Part shown: positions 27,487-36,110 of the stretch, piece after piece
How the letters are laid out: the number at the start of each line of letters is the position of its first letter
How positions within the stretch are numbered: position 1 is the stretch's first letter
From: Lachnospiraceae bacterium
GTDB lineage: Bacteria; Bacillota; Clostridia; Lachnospirales; Lachnospiraceae
Length of the DNA stretch: 43,803 bases
Reading direction: 5' to 3'
NCBI GenBank assembly: GCA_024693925.1
Contig: JAILKH010000018.1
Coordinates: 1 to 43,803, forward strand
Made by a program: the position numbers and the translations under genes
Notes under the pieces: generated by a model
The model's input: only the letters and a program-made list of their open reading frames with translations
The model's database searches: none
Told to the model about the DNA's origin: nothing

Positions 27487-29220
27487 TTATTTCTCAGGAC
27501 TTGCAACACTTACTTTATGATCATACCATACACCCTTCTTACCGATGATCGCTACATCAAACTCGGTATCAAGTGCGGGAACAGGTATATCAAAGCCGCA
27601 AACAATCTCTTTTGTACCGTCCTCATAGGTAACCTCATCCTCTGTCGGAGAAAGAAGCTCTGCACCTTCTTTGGCAGCATCCTCTGCAAGACCTGCATAA
27701 AGATTCTTAATACCGTCTCCTGCCAAAGATACGTGTATAACCATTTCACCATCTTTAACGGTAAGAGTACCCATTCCGTTAAGTGCCTCGTTTACATGAA
27801 ACATGGAACTGTCGGTATCAAACTTTGCTTCATAGGTTCCGTCCTTAAGTTCTGTTTCTTTACCGGTTTCGTTTTCATCTTCCTTAACATCGGCGGCTTC
27901 ATTTTCACTTACTTCACTTTCGGCATCCGCATCTTTTACTTCATTATCGGAAACCCCATTACCGGATACCTCAGCCTCCTCCTCAGCAGAAGCCGTAAGC
28001 GGCTCCGTTTCAAAGGCAGCTGCTACATGCTCTGCATATAACTCTTCAATACCCTCAATCCTTCCAAGACCTTCGATCTGACATTCTATAGATTCAAATT
28101 TCCCTGATGCTTCCATCATACTCTTCCAGGAATCTTCATCCTCCCCTGCCATATCATTATTTGCATGATCTCCGGCAACTACCATAAGAGGTCGGAGTAT
28201 TATCTTCTTATAACCACTCTCAGATACTTTATCAATAATTGCTTCACAATCCGTACCCTCAGGCTCACCTTCCACAGTTCCTATAAATACATTATCATAT
28301 CCGAGTTCACTCATCTGGGTCTGCATCTGATCATAAGTAATACTTGCGGTATGAGAAGTTCCATGTCCCAAAAATACAAACGCGATCCCTTCTTCAACTG
28401 CAGCTTTTACATCATCATATCCCGCAATCCCGGCTGCTTCTTCCGTTACAAGGTTAGCAACTCTCTCTTTATCTTCATTTATAACGGTTGCATCTGTACC
28501 AACCTCACCCAATAAGGGTTCGGCTACCTTAACGCTTTCGAAATCGGAAACATATCCGCTAACGGTTTCCATCATCTCATCATACTCGGCTCCATGCATA
28601 AGATGTGTAGGCTGGATAACAAGATTCTTAACACCGTTTGCAACCGCACGGTCAAGAGCCTGTGTAACATTATCAATCTTCTCATCATCACGGGCCTGAA
28701 CATGATTTATTATTATCTGCGAAGTTAAAGCACGTCTTACGGACCAATCGGGATTTGCCTTGGCAATTGCCTTCTCAATACCTCCGATATCATTGGTTCT
28801 GCTGTCATTAAATGAGGTACCGAAGCTTATGACCAGTATTTCATTCTCCCCGATATCATCTGCATTTAAAGGATCATCCAGGGAAGCATCTCCCGTATCT
28901 CTTCCGAAATAATCCGGATCGGCAAATTCTCCTTCGACCAGTTCCTTCTGCTCATCGGTAAGAGCATCCCAGGCCTCTTTTGCAGCCTTACACTGAGCAT
29001 CGGTATCTTCCGTTCTTTCCTGAACATAGATCGCATCGATCAGCCCGGCCACATTATTTGCCGCATCAAGATCACTCATATCTTCTCCCTCAAGGTCTTC
29101 CTCTTCGTTCGTCTCAACCTCTTCCGTATTGTTAATATTAACATTCACGGTTCCGCAGCCTGCCATTACCGTTGCACTGACAGCTGCCAATAAAACTGCA
29201 TTTACTAATTTCTTTTTCAC
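27487..29220 (-). CDS. cbiK: Lipoprotein CbiK-type cobalt chelatase with accessory domains
   Basis: CbiK inserts cobalt into sirohydrochlorin, the committed step of anaerobic B12 synthesis. The chelatase domain spans about 125-405: FGTSFNDSR, PTHLMHG, LGHGT with His286, and VAGDHANNDMAGED with His352; these two match the catalytic histidines known in Salmonella CbiK. Unlike classical CbiK, a signal peptide ends in VMAGC (Cys22), placing the enzyme outside the membrane. Residues 52-98 are a small helical module of the type seen in clostridial surface proteins, and 460-577 are a beta-rich domain similar in outline to the N-terminal domain of the adjacent binding protein. GTG start with GGGAGGAG, seven bases away. 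First gene after the riboswitch. Confidence 0.88.
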   Translation of the reverse strand: MKKKLVNAVLLAAVSATVMAGCGTVNVNINNTEEVETNEEEDLEGEDMSDLDAANNVAGLIDAIYVQERTEDTDAQCKAAKEAWDALTDEQKELVEGEFADPDYFGRDTGDASLDDPLNADDIGENEILVISFGTSFNDSRTNDIGGIEKAIAKANPDWSVRRALTSQIIINHVQARDDEKIDNVTQALDRAVANGVKNLVIQPTHLMHGAEYDEMMETVSGYVSDFESVKVAEPLLGEVGTDATVINEDKERVANLVTEEAAGIAGYDDVKAAVEEGIAFVFLGHGTSHTASITYDQMQTQMSELGYDNVFIGTVEGEPEGTDCEAIIDKVSESGYKKIILRPLMVVAGDHANNDMAGEDEDSWKSMMEASGKFESIECQIEGLGRIEGIEELYAEHVAAAFETEPLTASAEEEAEVSGNGVSDNEVKDADAESEVSENEAADVKEDENETGKETELKDGTYEAKFDTDSSMFHVNEALNGMGTLTVKDGEMVIHVSLAGDGIKNLYAGLAEDAAKEGAELLSPTEDEVTYEDGTKEIVCGFDIPVPALDTEFDVAIIGKKGVWYDHKVSVASPEK

Positions 29221-29249
29221 AATAATTCTCCTCCCACTTGGATTATTGT
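29219..29249 (-). promoter_or_regulatory. Inverted repeat enclosing the cbiK ribosome-binding site
   Basis: ACAATAAT and ATTATTGT form a perfect 8-bp stem on the transcript. The GGGAGGAG ribosome-binding site lies in the loop, and the first two bases of the GTG start close the stem. It may lower translation initiation or couple it to upstream folding. The adjacent palindrome GTATCTTATAAGATAC at 29248-29263 may stack on it. Confidence 0.45.
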
Positions 29250-29347
29250 ATCTTATAAGATACTTACAGGCACTATTGATATTAAACGGCGAAGGGATAA
29301 GTCGTACCAAAAAACAGAAAACCATGACCACAGCCTGTTTGTATCAT

Positions 29348-29378
29348 AAAAAAAGTCCATACCAAAACCGGCATGAAC
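29348..29378 (-). terminator. Intrinsic terminator between the riboswitch and cbiK (expression platform)
   Basis: On the minus strand GTTCATGCC pairs with GGTATGGAC (nine pairs, including two G-U) around the loop GGTTTT, followed at once by seven T. It lies about 90 bases after the B12 box and 128 bases before the start codon, as expected for a riboswitch-controlled terminator. An upstream GGCAT in GGCATATGCC could pair with its left arm as an antiterminator (inference). Confidence 0.8.
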
Positions 29379-29454
29379 AAACGTACAAACACAAGCCTGC
29401 AGGCATATGCCAACCGGCTTAACAGTACGACCAATTACTCGTGATCCGGAATAC

Positions 29455-29685
29455 TCCTGTACCTACAAACGGCAGGTTTCCTGGCTCTTACATCATAATG
29501 TATGAAATGCCTTCCCGAATTATCAGTGACCATGTTTCATCATCCTATCAATGAAAACCATTCATAAATATAATGACTTTACAAATCTTTCACACACTCC
29601 GTAAATACAGTGACGAGTTCGCACAGGCCTTGCACCTGTTTCTCTTTTACCCCCAACGGTTCGTCAGGGCACCGTCTATATAAAT
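29455..29685 (-). promoter_or_regulatory. Cobalamin riboswitch
   Basis: Read on the minus strand, this leader has the conserved cobalamin aptamer elements in order: GACGGTGCCCTGACG, the core CAGGTGCAAGGCC (29626-29638), TCACTGT (29607-29613) and the B12 box GAGCCAGGAAACCTGCC (29471-29487). It would bind adenosylcobalamin or another corrinoid and repress the chelatase, binding protein, permease and ABC-CobQ operon. The stretch from 29221 to 29746 holds no gene; it consists of this promoter, aptamer, terminator and initiation-site hairpin. Boundaries are approximate because the P1 stem was judged by eye. Confidence 0.93.
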
Positions 29686-29703
29686 ATTTAATTACCCTTC
29701 CAA

Positions 29704-29732
29704 AATATACATTAACGGATTATCAATGTCAA
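29704..29732 (-). promoter_or_regulatory. Sigma-A promoter of the B12 uptake/chelatase operon
   Basis: On the minus strand TTGACA (29727-29732) and TATATT (29704-29709) are separated by 17 bases, a near-consensus housekeeping promoter. Transcription would start near 29697, just before the aptamer. It lies 15 bases past the end of the ANTAR gene, with no terminator in between. Confidence 0.85.
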
Positions 29733-29746
29733 GACATCTCACTTTA

Positions 29747-30292
29747 TCACTGTCCTTCGAGAAGTATGACCATTCTGGCGGTCTCTACCATATTGGTTCC
29801 GGTATCCATTCCCGTCTTCTGCAAATATCGATGGGCCTCCGGCTCTGTCATACCATTTTTTTTCATGAGAATGGATTTTGCTTTATCTATATATTTTCTT
29901 TCCTCATTACTGCGTTTTTGTCTTATGATCTTATTATCAACCGGACGATGATAATATTTTGAGAACTGTTCCTCGATCACATTTATAAGATCCGCGGTAC
30001 TGAGGGGTAAAGAAAGCTTTATAGCATCCTCCGGATACTCTTCATCCATCACATTCTTCGTCAGTATTATCAATTTGAAATACTTCGGAATACAATCTGC
30101 AAATTCCAGAAAACTCATATCAACAAGTCTGCTGCCGCAGATTATGACACCGTCTTCCAATCTGCAGGTTTCGCTAAGCGCGTCCGCCGCAAGATTACAC
30201 ACCAAATCGGCCCGGTATCCGTATTTACTGAGCAGTCCGCCTATTTTCCCGGCTTTTTCAATTGTCGGCATTACAATTATTATACTGCCCAT
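29747..30292 (-). CDS. ANTAR-domain RNA-binding antiterminator with receiver-like N-terminus
   Basis: The C-terminal 60 residues (ERKYIDKAKSILMKKNGMTE, then EAHRYLQKTGM) are a clear ANTAR domain, which binds paired hairpins in nascent RNA to prevent termination. The N-terminal 120 residues have the receiver fold outline but lack the acidic pocket and the phosphoacceptor Asp (IIIVMPTIEKA and VIICGSRLVDM instead), so phosphorylation control is unlikely. It follows the glutamine synthetase gene by 55 bases; ANTAR proteins often accompany nitrogen-assimilation genes in clostridia. The RNA targets are not evident within this window. Confidence 0.9.
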   Translation of the reverse strand: MGSIIIVMPTIEKAGKIGGLLSKYGYRADLVCNLAADALSETCRLEDGVIICGSRLVDMSFLEFADCIPKYFKLIILTKNVMDEEYPEDAIKLSLPLSTADLINVIEEQFSKYYHRPVDNKIIRQKRSNEERKYIDKAKSILMKKNGMTEPEAHRYLQKTGMDTGTNMVETARMVILLEGQ

Positions 30293-30347
30293 AGTTCCTT
30301 TCCCGCTTATCTCCCGTTAAATATCTTATATCAATTTAATATCCGTT

Positions 30348-31631
30348 CTAGAATTTATACAGATAATTCTTTAATTCCCACTCGGAAACATCCCGCATAT
30401 ATCTGTTCCATTCATCGGTTTTACTGTCAATGTAGATTCTTGCGAATTCATCTCCCACCACATTTTTGATAAAATCATCCTTATCCGCCTTATCAAGGGC
30501 TTCCATAAGATTATGCGGAAGACCGTTAACATTTGACAAAGGAAGCCGCATTGGAACATTGGCACCGTCTCCGTTTTCAATCCCCTGTAACCCTGATGAA
30601 ATACACAATGCGAGTGCCAGATAAGGATTTGCCGAAGAATCCGGAAAACGAAGCTCCAGCGCCGGCTCAAACAACCCCTCCCTGATACGTATATAAGTTG
30701 TTCCTATGTCATTTTCGGATCTGAATCTGGTTTCATCCAAGGCCCTTAATATCCTTTTATAGGAATTCACGGTAGGATTTGTGTATGCACACAGACCCGC
30801 TGAATGATTAAGTATTCCGTTAACAAAATCACGGGTTTCATTATTCACTTTGTCCTTTATTCCTTCCATAATGTTTACATCATTCTTGTAGATCGCAAAA
30901 TTAAGATGCATACCCGAACCGGCTTCCCCTGATTTGGGCATTGGCATGAATGTAGCATACATCCCAAACCGTTTTGCAATGGAACGGACTGCAAAACGGA
31001 AAGTAATTATGGCATCCGCCGCCTGAAGGGTATCCGCTTCTTTAAAATCGATCTCATGCTGGGCAGGTGATTTTTCATGATAAGAAGATTCGATCTCAAA
31101 ACCCATCTGTTCCAGCAGAAGCACCATCTCTCTTCTTGCATTCTCGCCAAGATCCACCGGACCTACATCCATCATTCCCGCTTCTTCATGAGTTATTGTA
31201 GTGGGAAGGCCATCCTCATCCAGATGAAAAAGAAAGAACTCGCATTCCGGGCGTATACTGAAGGTATATCCCTTTGCCTCGGCTTCCTTTATAACATTCT
31301 TAAGGATTGTCCGCGGGCTCATCTCAAACAATGTTCCGTCCGGATAACAAACATCACATACAAACTTTGCCACCTTCCCCTGCTGAGGTCTCCAGGGAAG
31401 GATCATAAAGGTATCATAATCGGGAACCAGGATAAGTTCCTTATCAAATTCAAAAGCATCGGCAAACATAACCGAACCGTCAATCCTGTATTTATCCACC
31501 AACACCTTGCTAAGCTGCCCGGCAGTTACGGCGACATTCTTTAATCTACCAAACATATCCGTAAACTGAAGGCGTATAAATTCGACTCCTTCTTCATGTA
31601 TCCTTGCAAGAATATCCTTAGCTGTTTTCAT
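30348..31631 (-). CDS. glnA: Glutamine synthetase, type I-like, with divergent active-site loop
   Basis: The enzyme should condense glutamate and ammonia to glutamine. Present are EFIRLQFTDMFGRLKNVA, RPECEFFLFH (metal-binding Glu), YHEKSPAQHEIDF, GSGMHLN and NPTVNSYKR, so it belongs to the GSI family. At 427 residues it is slightly short. Two regions differ from typical enzymes: the DGSS(I/V).GF loop reads DGSVMFADAF, and the segment after NPTVNSYKR lacks the G-Y/L-E/D-AP flap with the catalytic Glu (RALDETRFRSEND). Other frames in that region give no better match, so it is not a simple frameshift. It lies 40 bases after carB, with an ANTAR gene downstream. It may be a specialised ligase rather than the main glutamine synthetase. 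Confidence 0.82.
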   Translation of the reverse strand: MKTAKDILARIHEEGVEFIRLQFTDMFGRLKNVAVTAGQLSKVLVDKYRIDGSVMFADAFEFDKELILVPDYDTFMILPWRPQQGKVAKFVCDVCYPDGTLFEMSPRTILKNVIKEAEAKGYTFSIRPECEFFLFHLDEDGLPTTITHEEAGMMDVGPVDLGENARREMVLLLEQMGFEIESSYHEKSPAQHEIDFKEADTLQAADAIITFRFAVRSIAKRFGMYATFMPMPKSGEAGSGMHLNFAIYKNDVNIMEGIKDKVNNETRDFVNGILNHSAGLCAYTNPTVNSYKRILRALDETRFRSENDIGTTYIRIREGLFEPALELRFPDSSANPYLALALCISSGLQGIENGDGANVPMRLPLSNVNGLPHNLMEALDKADKDDFIKNVVGDEFARIYIDSKTDEWNRYMRDVSEWELKNYLYKF

Positions 31632-31671
31632 ATTAAACCTCTCCTATACTTTCTTATAAATTTTAAATTAT

Positions 31672-34600
31672 TTATCGCTCATCAATTGTTGATACCGTTA
31701 TCGTCAATTCCTCCAAAACATCCAGCAAAACCCTTACCGTATCCAGGGATGTAAACATAGTCACATTGTTTTCGGTAGCCGTACGTCGTATTGCCGCACC
31801 ATCACCATAATGAATTCCCGAAAGAATAGCACGTGTATTTATAACATAACTTACATATCCGGACCTTAAACAGGATAATACCTCTTCACTTCCCTCAGAG
31901 AGCTTATGACGTACCCTTGTTTTTACACCGTGCTCTTTAAGAAATCCTGCAGTCACCGTTGTCGCCTCTATATTAAAGCCAAGATCATAGAAACGGCGGA
32001 TAAGGGGAAGCGCCTCTTCCTTATCCTCATCAGCCAGTGTTACCAAAACCGTTCCGTAATTCTGAAGCTTTATCCCCGAAGCTATAAGAGCTTTATACAT
32101 AGCCCTATGCAATTTATCATCATAACCTATTGCTTCACCGGTGGATTTCATTTCCGGAGAAAGATATGCATCCATACCCCGGAGTTTACTGAAAGAAAAA
32201 GCCGGAGCTTTCACATACCAGCGCTTCTGTTCAGCCGGATACAGTTCAAAAATCCCCTGTTCTTTAAGACTCACTCCAAGGATAACAAGTGTTGCAATAT
32301 CTGCCAGACTATAACCGGTAGCCTTTGATAAGAAAGGAACAGTTCTTGAGGATCTTGGATTAACCTCGATTATATATACATTTTCATCATTGTCTACAAT
32401 AAACTGAATGTTATATAAACCTATTATACCTATTGCCAATCCCAGTTGTTTTGCATATCTTAATATTGTACCCTTAACCTTATCCGATAGGCTGTAGGGC
32501 GGATATACGCTCATAGAATCTCCCGAATGCACACCCGTCCTCTCAACCAGCTCCATAATACCGGGAACAAATACATCCACTCCGTCACATATGGCATCAA
32601 CCTCAACTTCCTTGCCCTTTATGTATTTGTCGACAAGCACCGGCTTATCTTCATCAATCTCCACCGCGGTTTTAAGATAATGCCGAAGATCTGCCTCTTT
32701 GGATACGATCTGCATTGCCCGGCCGCCCAGAACAAAAGACGGTCGTACCAGCACAGGATAACCTATCTTTGCTGCACAGCCTACACCTTCCTCTATATTT
32801 GTAACCGCATATCCTTCAGGCTTTGGAATACCCACTTCTTCAAGAACCTTGTTAAACTCATCTCTGTCCTCCGCCTTATCTATTGCCGTACGATCGGTTC
32901 CTATGATCTTGACTCCCCGTTCACTTAAAGGATCAGCCAGATTAATGGCAGTTTGTCCGCCAAGAGATGCTATAACTCCCTCAGGTTTTTCAAGATCTAT
33001 TATATTCATTACATCTTCAACCGTTAACGGTTCAAAATACAATTTATCGGCACTGGTATAATCCGTGGAAACCGTCTCCGGATTATTATTTATTATAATA
33101 GCCTCATAACCGGATTTCTTTATGGTATTAACCGCATGAACCGTAGAATAATCAAATTCGATCCCCTGACCTATTCTTACAGGTCCGGAGCCCAATACGA
33201 TCACCTTCTTTTTATCTGTTACAACAGACTCATTTTCATCCTCATAGGTGGAATAGAAATAAGGTACATAACTCTTAAATTCGGAAGCACAGGTATCTAT
33301 CATCTTATAAACCGGAACTATACCCTTTTCATTACGTCTTTGGTAAACAGTCTCTTCCTCTGTGTTCCATAACCTTGCTATAGTCTTATCGGAATACCCC
33401 ATCCTTTTTGCTTCATACAATACGGAATCCTCATTTATATGAGCCTTAAGCACTTCTTCCATATCCGTAACATTTTTAAGTTTACGGATAAATATGGGAT
33501 CAATACCTGTGATCGAATAAATCTCTTCTATTGTGGTACCTCTGCGAAGAAGCTCACCTATTGCATATATACGATCATCCGTACCTATGGCGATATATTC
33601 CAGCAGCTCCTTTGAAGACTTATCGTCAAATTTGGACATGTAGAGATGATCTGCTCCCTGTTCGAGACTTCTTATAGCCTTTAACAGACTTTCTTCCATG
33701 GTCCTGCCGATACTCATTACTTCTCCGGTAGCCTTCATCTGAGTGCTCAGGCTGTTATTGGCATCAGCAAATTTATCAAAAGGAAATCTTGGCATTTTAC
33801 TGACCACATAATCAAGCGAAGGTTCAAAAGAAGCAAGAGTATTGACAAGATGTATTTCATTCAAATACATACCGACTGCTATCTTTGCGGATACTCTTGC
33901 TATGGGATATCCACTGGCCTTTGACGCTAGGGCCGAAGATCTTGATACTCTGGGATTGACTTCTATAAGATAATAATCAAAGGACTTAGGATCAAGAGCA
34001 AACTGAACATTACATCCTCCCTCAATCTTTAATTCTCTTATTATCTTAAGAGCACTGCTTCTTAACATCTGATATTCTTTATTTGTAAGGGTCTGGGACG
34101 GACACACAACAATGGAATCCCCGGTATGAATGCCAACCGGATCCAGGTTTTCCATATTACATATGGTTATCGCCGTATCGTTGGCATCCCGCATTACCTC
34201 ATATTCGATTTCTTTATAGCCCTTAACACTCTTTTCTATCAATGCCTGGGAAACCGGAGATAATGATAACGCATGTTTTATTATCTCTCTGAACTGTTTC
34301 TCATCATCGGCGAACCCTCCCCCGGTTCCACCCAGGGTGTAGGCAGGTCTTATTACCACGGGATAACCTATATCCTGTGCGGCCTCAAGACCCTCTTCTA
34401 TGGTATTTACGACTATTGAAGGCAGTACCGGTTCATTGATCGATACACACAGTTCCTTAAACAATTCCCTGTCTTCCGCCTTCTCTATACTTTCGATATC
34501 TGTTCCCAGCAGCTTCACATTACATTCGGACAATACTCCCTTTTTAGCAAGCTTAACGGCAAGATTAAGCCCCGTCTGTCCGCCAATCCCGGGAAGAATG

Positions 34601-34854
34601 GCATCCGGACGTTCATGCCTTATTATCCTTGCAACATATTCAAGGGTTAACGGCTCCATGTAAACCTTATCCGCGATGGATGTATCCGTCATTATAGTGG
34701 CGGGATTTGAATTGCACAATATTACCTCGTAACCCTCCTCCTTTAACGCAAGACAGGCCTGAGTTCCCGCATAATCAAATTCCGCGGCCTGACCGATGAC
34801 AATGGGCCCGGAACCTATGACCAAAATTCGTTTTATTTTAGTATTCTTAGGCAT
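31672..34854 (-). CDS. carB: CarB, carbamoyl-phosphate synthase large subunit
   Basis: This 1060-residue protein has the full duplicated architecture: carboxyphosphate domain starting [20 protein letters not shown], oligomerisation region, carbamoyl-phosphate domain starting [20 protein letters not shown], and the C-terminal MGS-like allosteric domain. Both ATP-grasp halves keep ENPR-type EVNPR and the glycine-rich [12 protein letters not shown] and [11 protein letters not shown]. It makes carbamoyl phosphate for pyrimidines and arginine using ammonia from CarA. AGAGG precedes the ATG. It is 24 bases after carA. Confidence 0.97.
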   Translation of the reverse strand: MPKNTKIKRILVIGSGPIVIGQAAEFDYAGTQACLALKEEGYEVILCNSNPATIMTDTSIADKVYMEPLTLEYVARIIRHERPDAILPGIGGQTGLNLAVKLAKKGVLSECNVKLLGTDIESIEKAEDRELFKELCVSINEPVLPSIVVNTIEEGLEAAQDIGYPVVIRPAYTLGGTGGGFADDEKQFREIIKHALSLSPVSQALIEKSVKGYKEIEYEVMRDANDTAITICNMENLDPVGIHTGDSIVVCPSQTLTNKEYQMLRSSALKIIRELKIEGGCNVQFALDPKSFDYYLIEVNPRVSRSSALASKASGYPIARVSAKIAVGMYLNEIHLVNTLASFEPSLDYVVSKMPRFPFDKFADANNSLSTQMKATGEVMSIGRTMEESLLKAIRSLEQGADHLYMSKFDDKSSKELLEYIAIGTDDRIYAIGELLRRGTTIEEIYSITGIDPIFIRKLKNVTDMEEVLKAHINEDSVLYEAKRMGYSDKTIARLWNTEEETVYQRRNEKGIVPVYKMIDTCASEFKSYVPYFYSTYEDENESVVTDKKKVIVLGSGPVRIGQGIEFDYSTVHAVNTIKKSGYEAIIINNNPETVSTDYTSADKLYFEPLTVEDVMNIIDLEKPEGVIASLGGQTAINLADPLSERGVKIIGTDRTAIDKAEDRDEFNKVLEEVGIPKPEGYAVTNIEEGVGCAAKIGYPVLVRPSFVLGGRAMQIVSKEADLRHYLKTAVEIDEDKPVLVDKYIKGKEVEVDAICDGVDVFVPGIMELVERTGVHSGDSMSVYPPYSLSDKVKGTILRYAKQLGLAIGIIGLYNIQFIVDNDENVYIIEVNPRSSRTVPFLSKATGYSLADIATLVILGVSLKEQGIFELYPAEQKRWYVKAPAFSFSKLRGMDAYLSPEMKSTGEAIGYDDKLHRAMYKALIASGIKLQNYGTVLVTLADEDKEEALPLIRRFYDLGFNIEATTVTAGFLKEHGVKTRVRHKLSEGSEEVLSCLRSGYVSYVINTRAILSGIHYGDGAAIRRTATENNVTMFTSLDTVRVLLDVLEELTITVSTIDER

Positions 34855-34878
34855 ATTATCCTCTTTTCACTGTATTGA

Positions 34879-35967
34879 TTATAAATGTTTCTCCATCATT
34901 TTTATAAATCTGTCAAACAGATAAGTACTGTCAACCGGTCCCGGCGCGCTTTCAGGATGATATTGCACGCTAAACACCTTATCCTCTTCACAGCTTACCC
35001 CTTCTACCGTATCATCCAGCAGATTGATATGTGTAACCTTCAAACCTGTCCCTTCTATACTTTTGGGATCTACGGCATAAGAATGATTTTGCGAAGTGAT
35101 CTCAATCTTTCCGGTCTCAATATCCATTACGGGATGATTACCGCCACGATGACCGAATTTAAGCTTATAGGTTTTTGCTCCGTAAGCAAGGCTGATTATC
35201 TGATGTCCCAGGCAGATACCGAATATAGGATATTTGCCTTTCAGTTCCCGGACAAGCTCTATGACCGAAACCGCATCCGTAGGATCTCCCGGGCCATTTG
35301 ATATAAATATCCCATCCGGAGAAACTGCATTAATATCCCGGGCCGTGGCACTGCAGGGCATTACCGTGACTTTACAGCCATGAGCCATTAACTCTCGTAC
35401 AATATTTAATTTCATACCGCAGTCAACGGCAACCACATGATATCCGACCTTAGCCGGCGTCACCGTATACTGCTCCTTTGCCGTCACTCTGGCTACCTGA
35501 TCATGAGCAAGCTCCGTTCCGTTCAGGATACTCATAGCTTCCTCCGTGGACGTTTCCATTCCGGTAATAAGCACTTTGGCGCTTCCGTATTCCCTGATTA
35601 TCCTTGTAAGCCGCCTTGTGTCAACTCCGCTTACGCCGGAAATCCCGTATTTTGTCATCACGGAAGCCAGTGTTTCCCTGGAACGCCAGTTAGAAGGTTC
35701 TTCATTATATTCTCTTACTATCATTGCTCCTACCGACGGATTTTTTGATTCATAATCCTCATCACTCATACCGTAATTACCGATAAGAGGATATGTCATT
35801 ACCACTGCCTGATCGGTATACGACGGATCTGACAAAATCTCCTGATAACCTACCATAGATGTGTTAAATACCAGTTCAAGGATCTTATCTTCCTTTGCAC
35901 CGAAAGCAAATCCCGGTATTTCCATCCCGTTTTCCAAAACAAGCTTCCTGTTATATTGCCTGATCAT
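34879..35967 (-). CDS. carA: CarA, carbamoyl-phosphate synthase small subunit
   Basis: This 362-residue glutamine amidotransferase subunit has the N-terminal CarA domain (FNTSMVGYQEILSDPSY, GVDTRRLTR) and a class I GATase domain with the nucleophile in GICLGHQ and the closing VQYHPESAPGP with the catalytic His and Glu. It hydrolyses glutamine and passes ammonia to CarB. AAAGGG lies seven bases before the ATG. It is the first gene after the promoter and hairpin at 36020-36096. The same transcript would go on to glutamine synthetase, which makes its substrate. Confidence 0.97.
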   Translation of the reverse strand: MIRQYNRKLVLENGMEIPGFAFGAKEDKILELVFNTSMVGYQEILSDPSYTDQAVVMTYPLIGNYGMSDEDYESKNPSVGAMIVREYNEEPSNWRSRETLASVMTKYGISGVSGVDTRRLTRIIREYGSAKVLITGMETSTEEAMSILNGTELAHDQVARVTAKEQYTVTPAKVGYHVVAVDCGMKLNIVRELMAHGCKVTVMPCSATARDINAVSPDGIFISNGPGDPTDAVSVIELVRELKGKYPIFGICLGHQIISLAYGAKTYKLKFGHRGGNHPVMDIETGKIEITSQNHSYAVDPKSIEGTGLKVTHINLLDDTVEGVSCEEDKVFSVQYHPESAPGPVDSTYLFDRFIKMMEKHL

Positions 35968-36019
35968 ACCCTGCCCTTTCCATTTTAAATAAACCGGGAA
36001 ACCGCCTTAAGGTTCCCTG

Positions 36020-36054
36020 AAAAAAGGGCACTTTGGTCCTGCCAAAGCGCCCTT
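36020..36054 (-). terminator. Terminator hairpin in the carA leader, possible attenuator
   Basis: On the minus strand AAGGGCGCTTTGG pairs with CCAAAGTGCCCTT (nearly perfect 13 pairs), followed by a run of T. It begins about 8 bases after the predicted start of transcription from the promoter at 36069-36096, so it lies in the carA leader as well as after the Bax-inhibitor gene. Its 3' arm (GCCCTTT) is also complementary to the carA ribosome-binding region (AAAGGGC). Confidence 0.75.
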
Positions 36055-36068
36055 GCTTTATTATTTCC

Positions 36069-36096
36069 ATTATAAACTTGTCTTTAATCATGTCAA
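36069..36096 (-). promoter_or_regulatory. Sigma-A promoter of carA-carB-glnA-ANTAR
   Basis: TTGACA (36091-36096) and TATAAT (36069-36074) on the minus strand are both perfect consensus boxes with a 16-base spacer. The -35 box lies 15 bases beyond the stop of the upstream Bax-inhibitor gene. Transcription would start near 36062, giving a leader of about 95 bases before carA. Confidence 0.88.
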
Positions 36097-36110
36097 GGAA
36101 AAATTTATAC

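Noticed and set aside
30640-30790. Frameshift in glutamine synthetase to explain the missing flap
   Set aside because: The other two frames hit stops within about 14 codons and do not encode the expected motif; the sequence matches the family again immediately after in the same frame.
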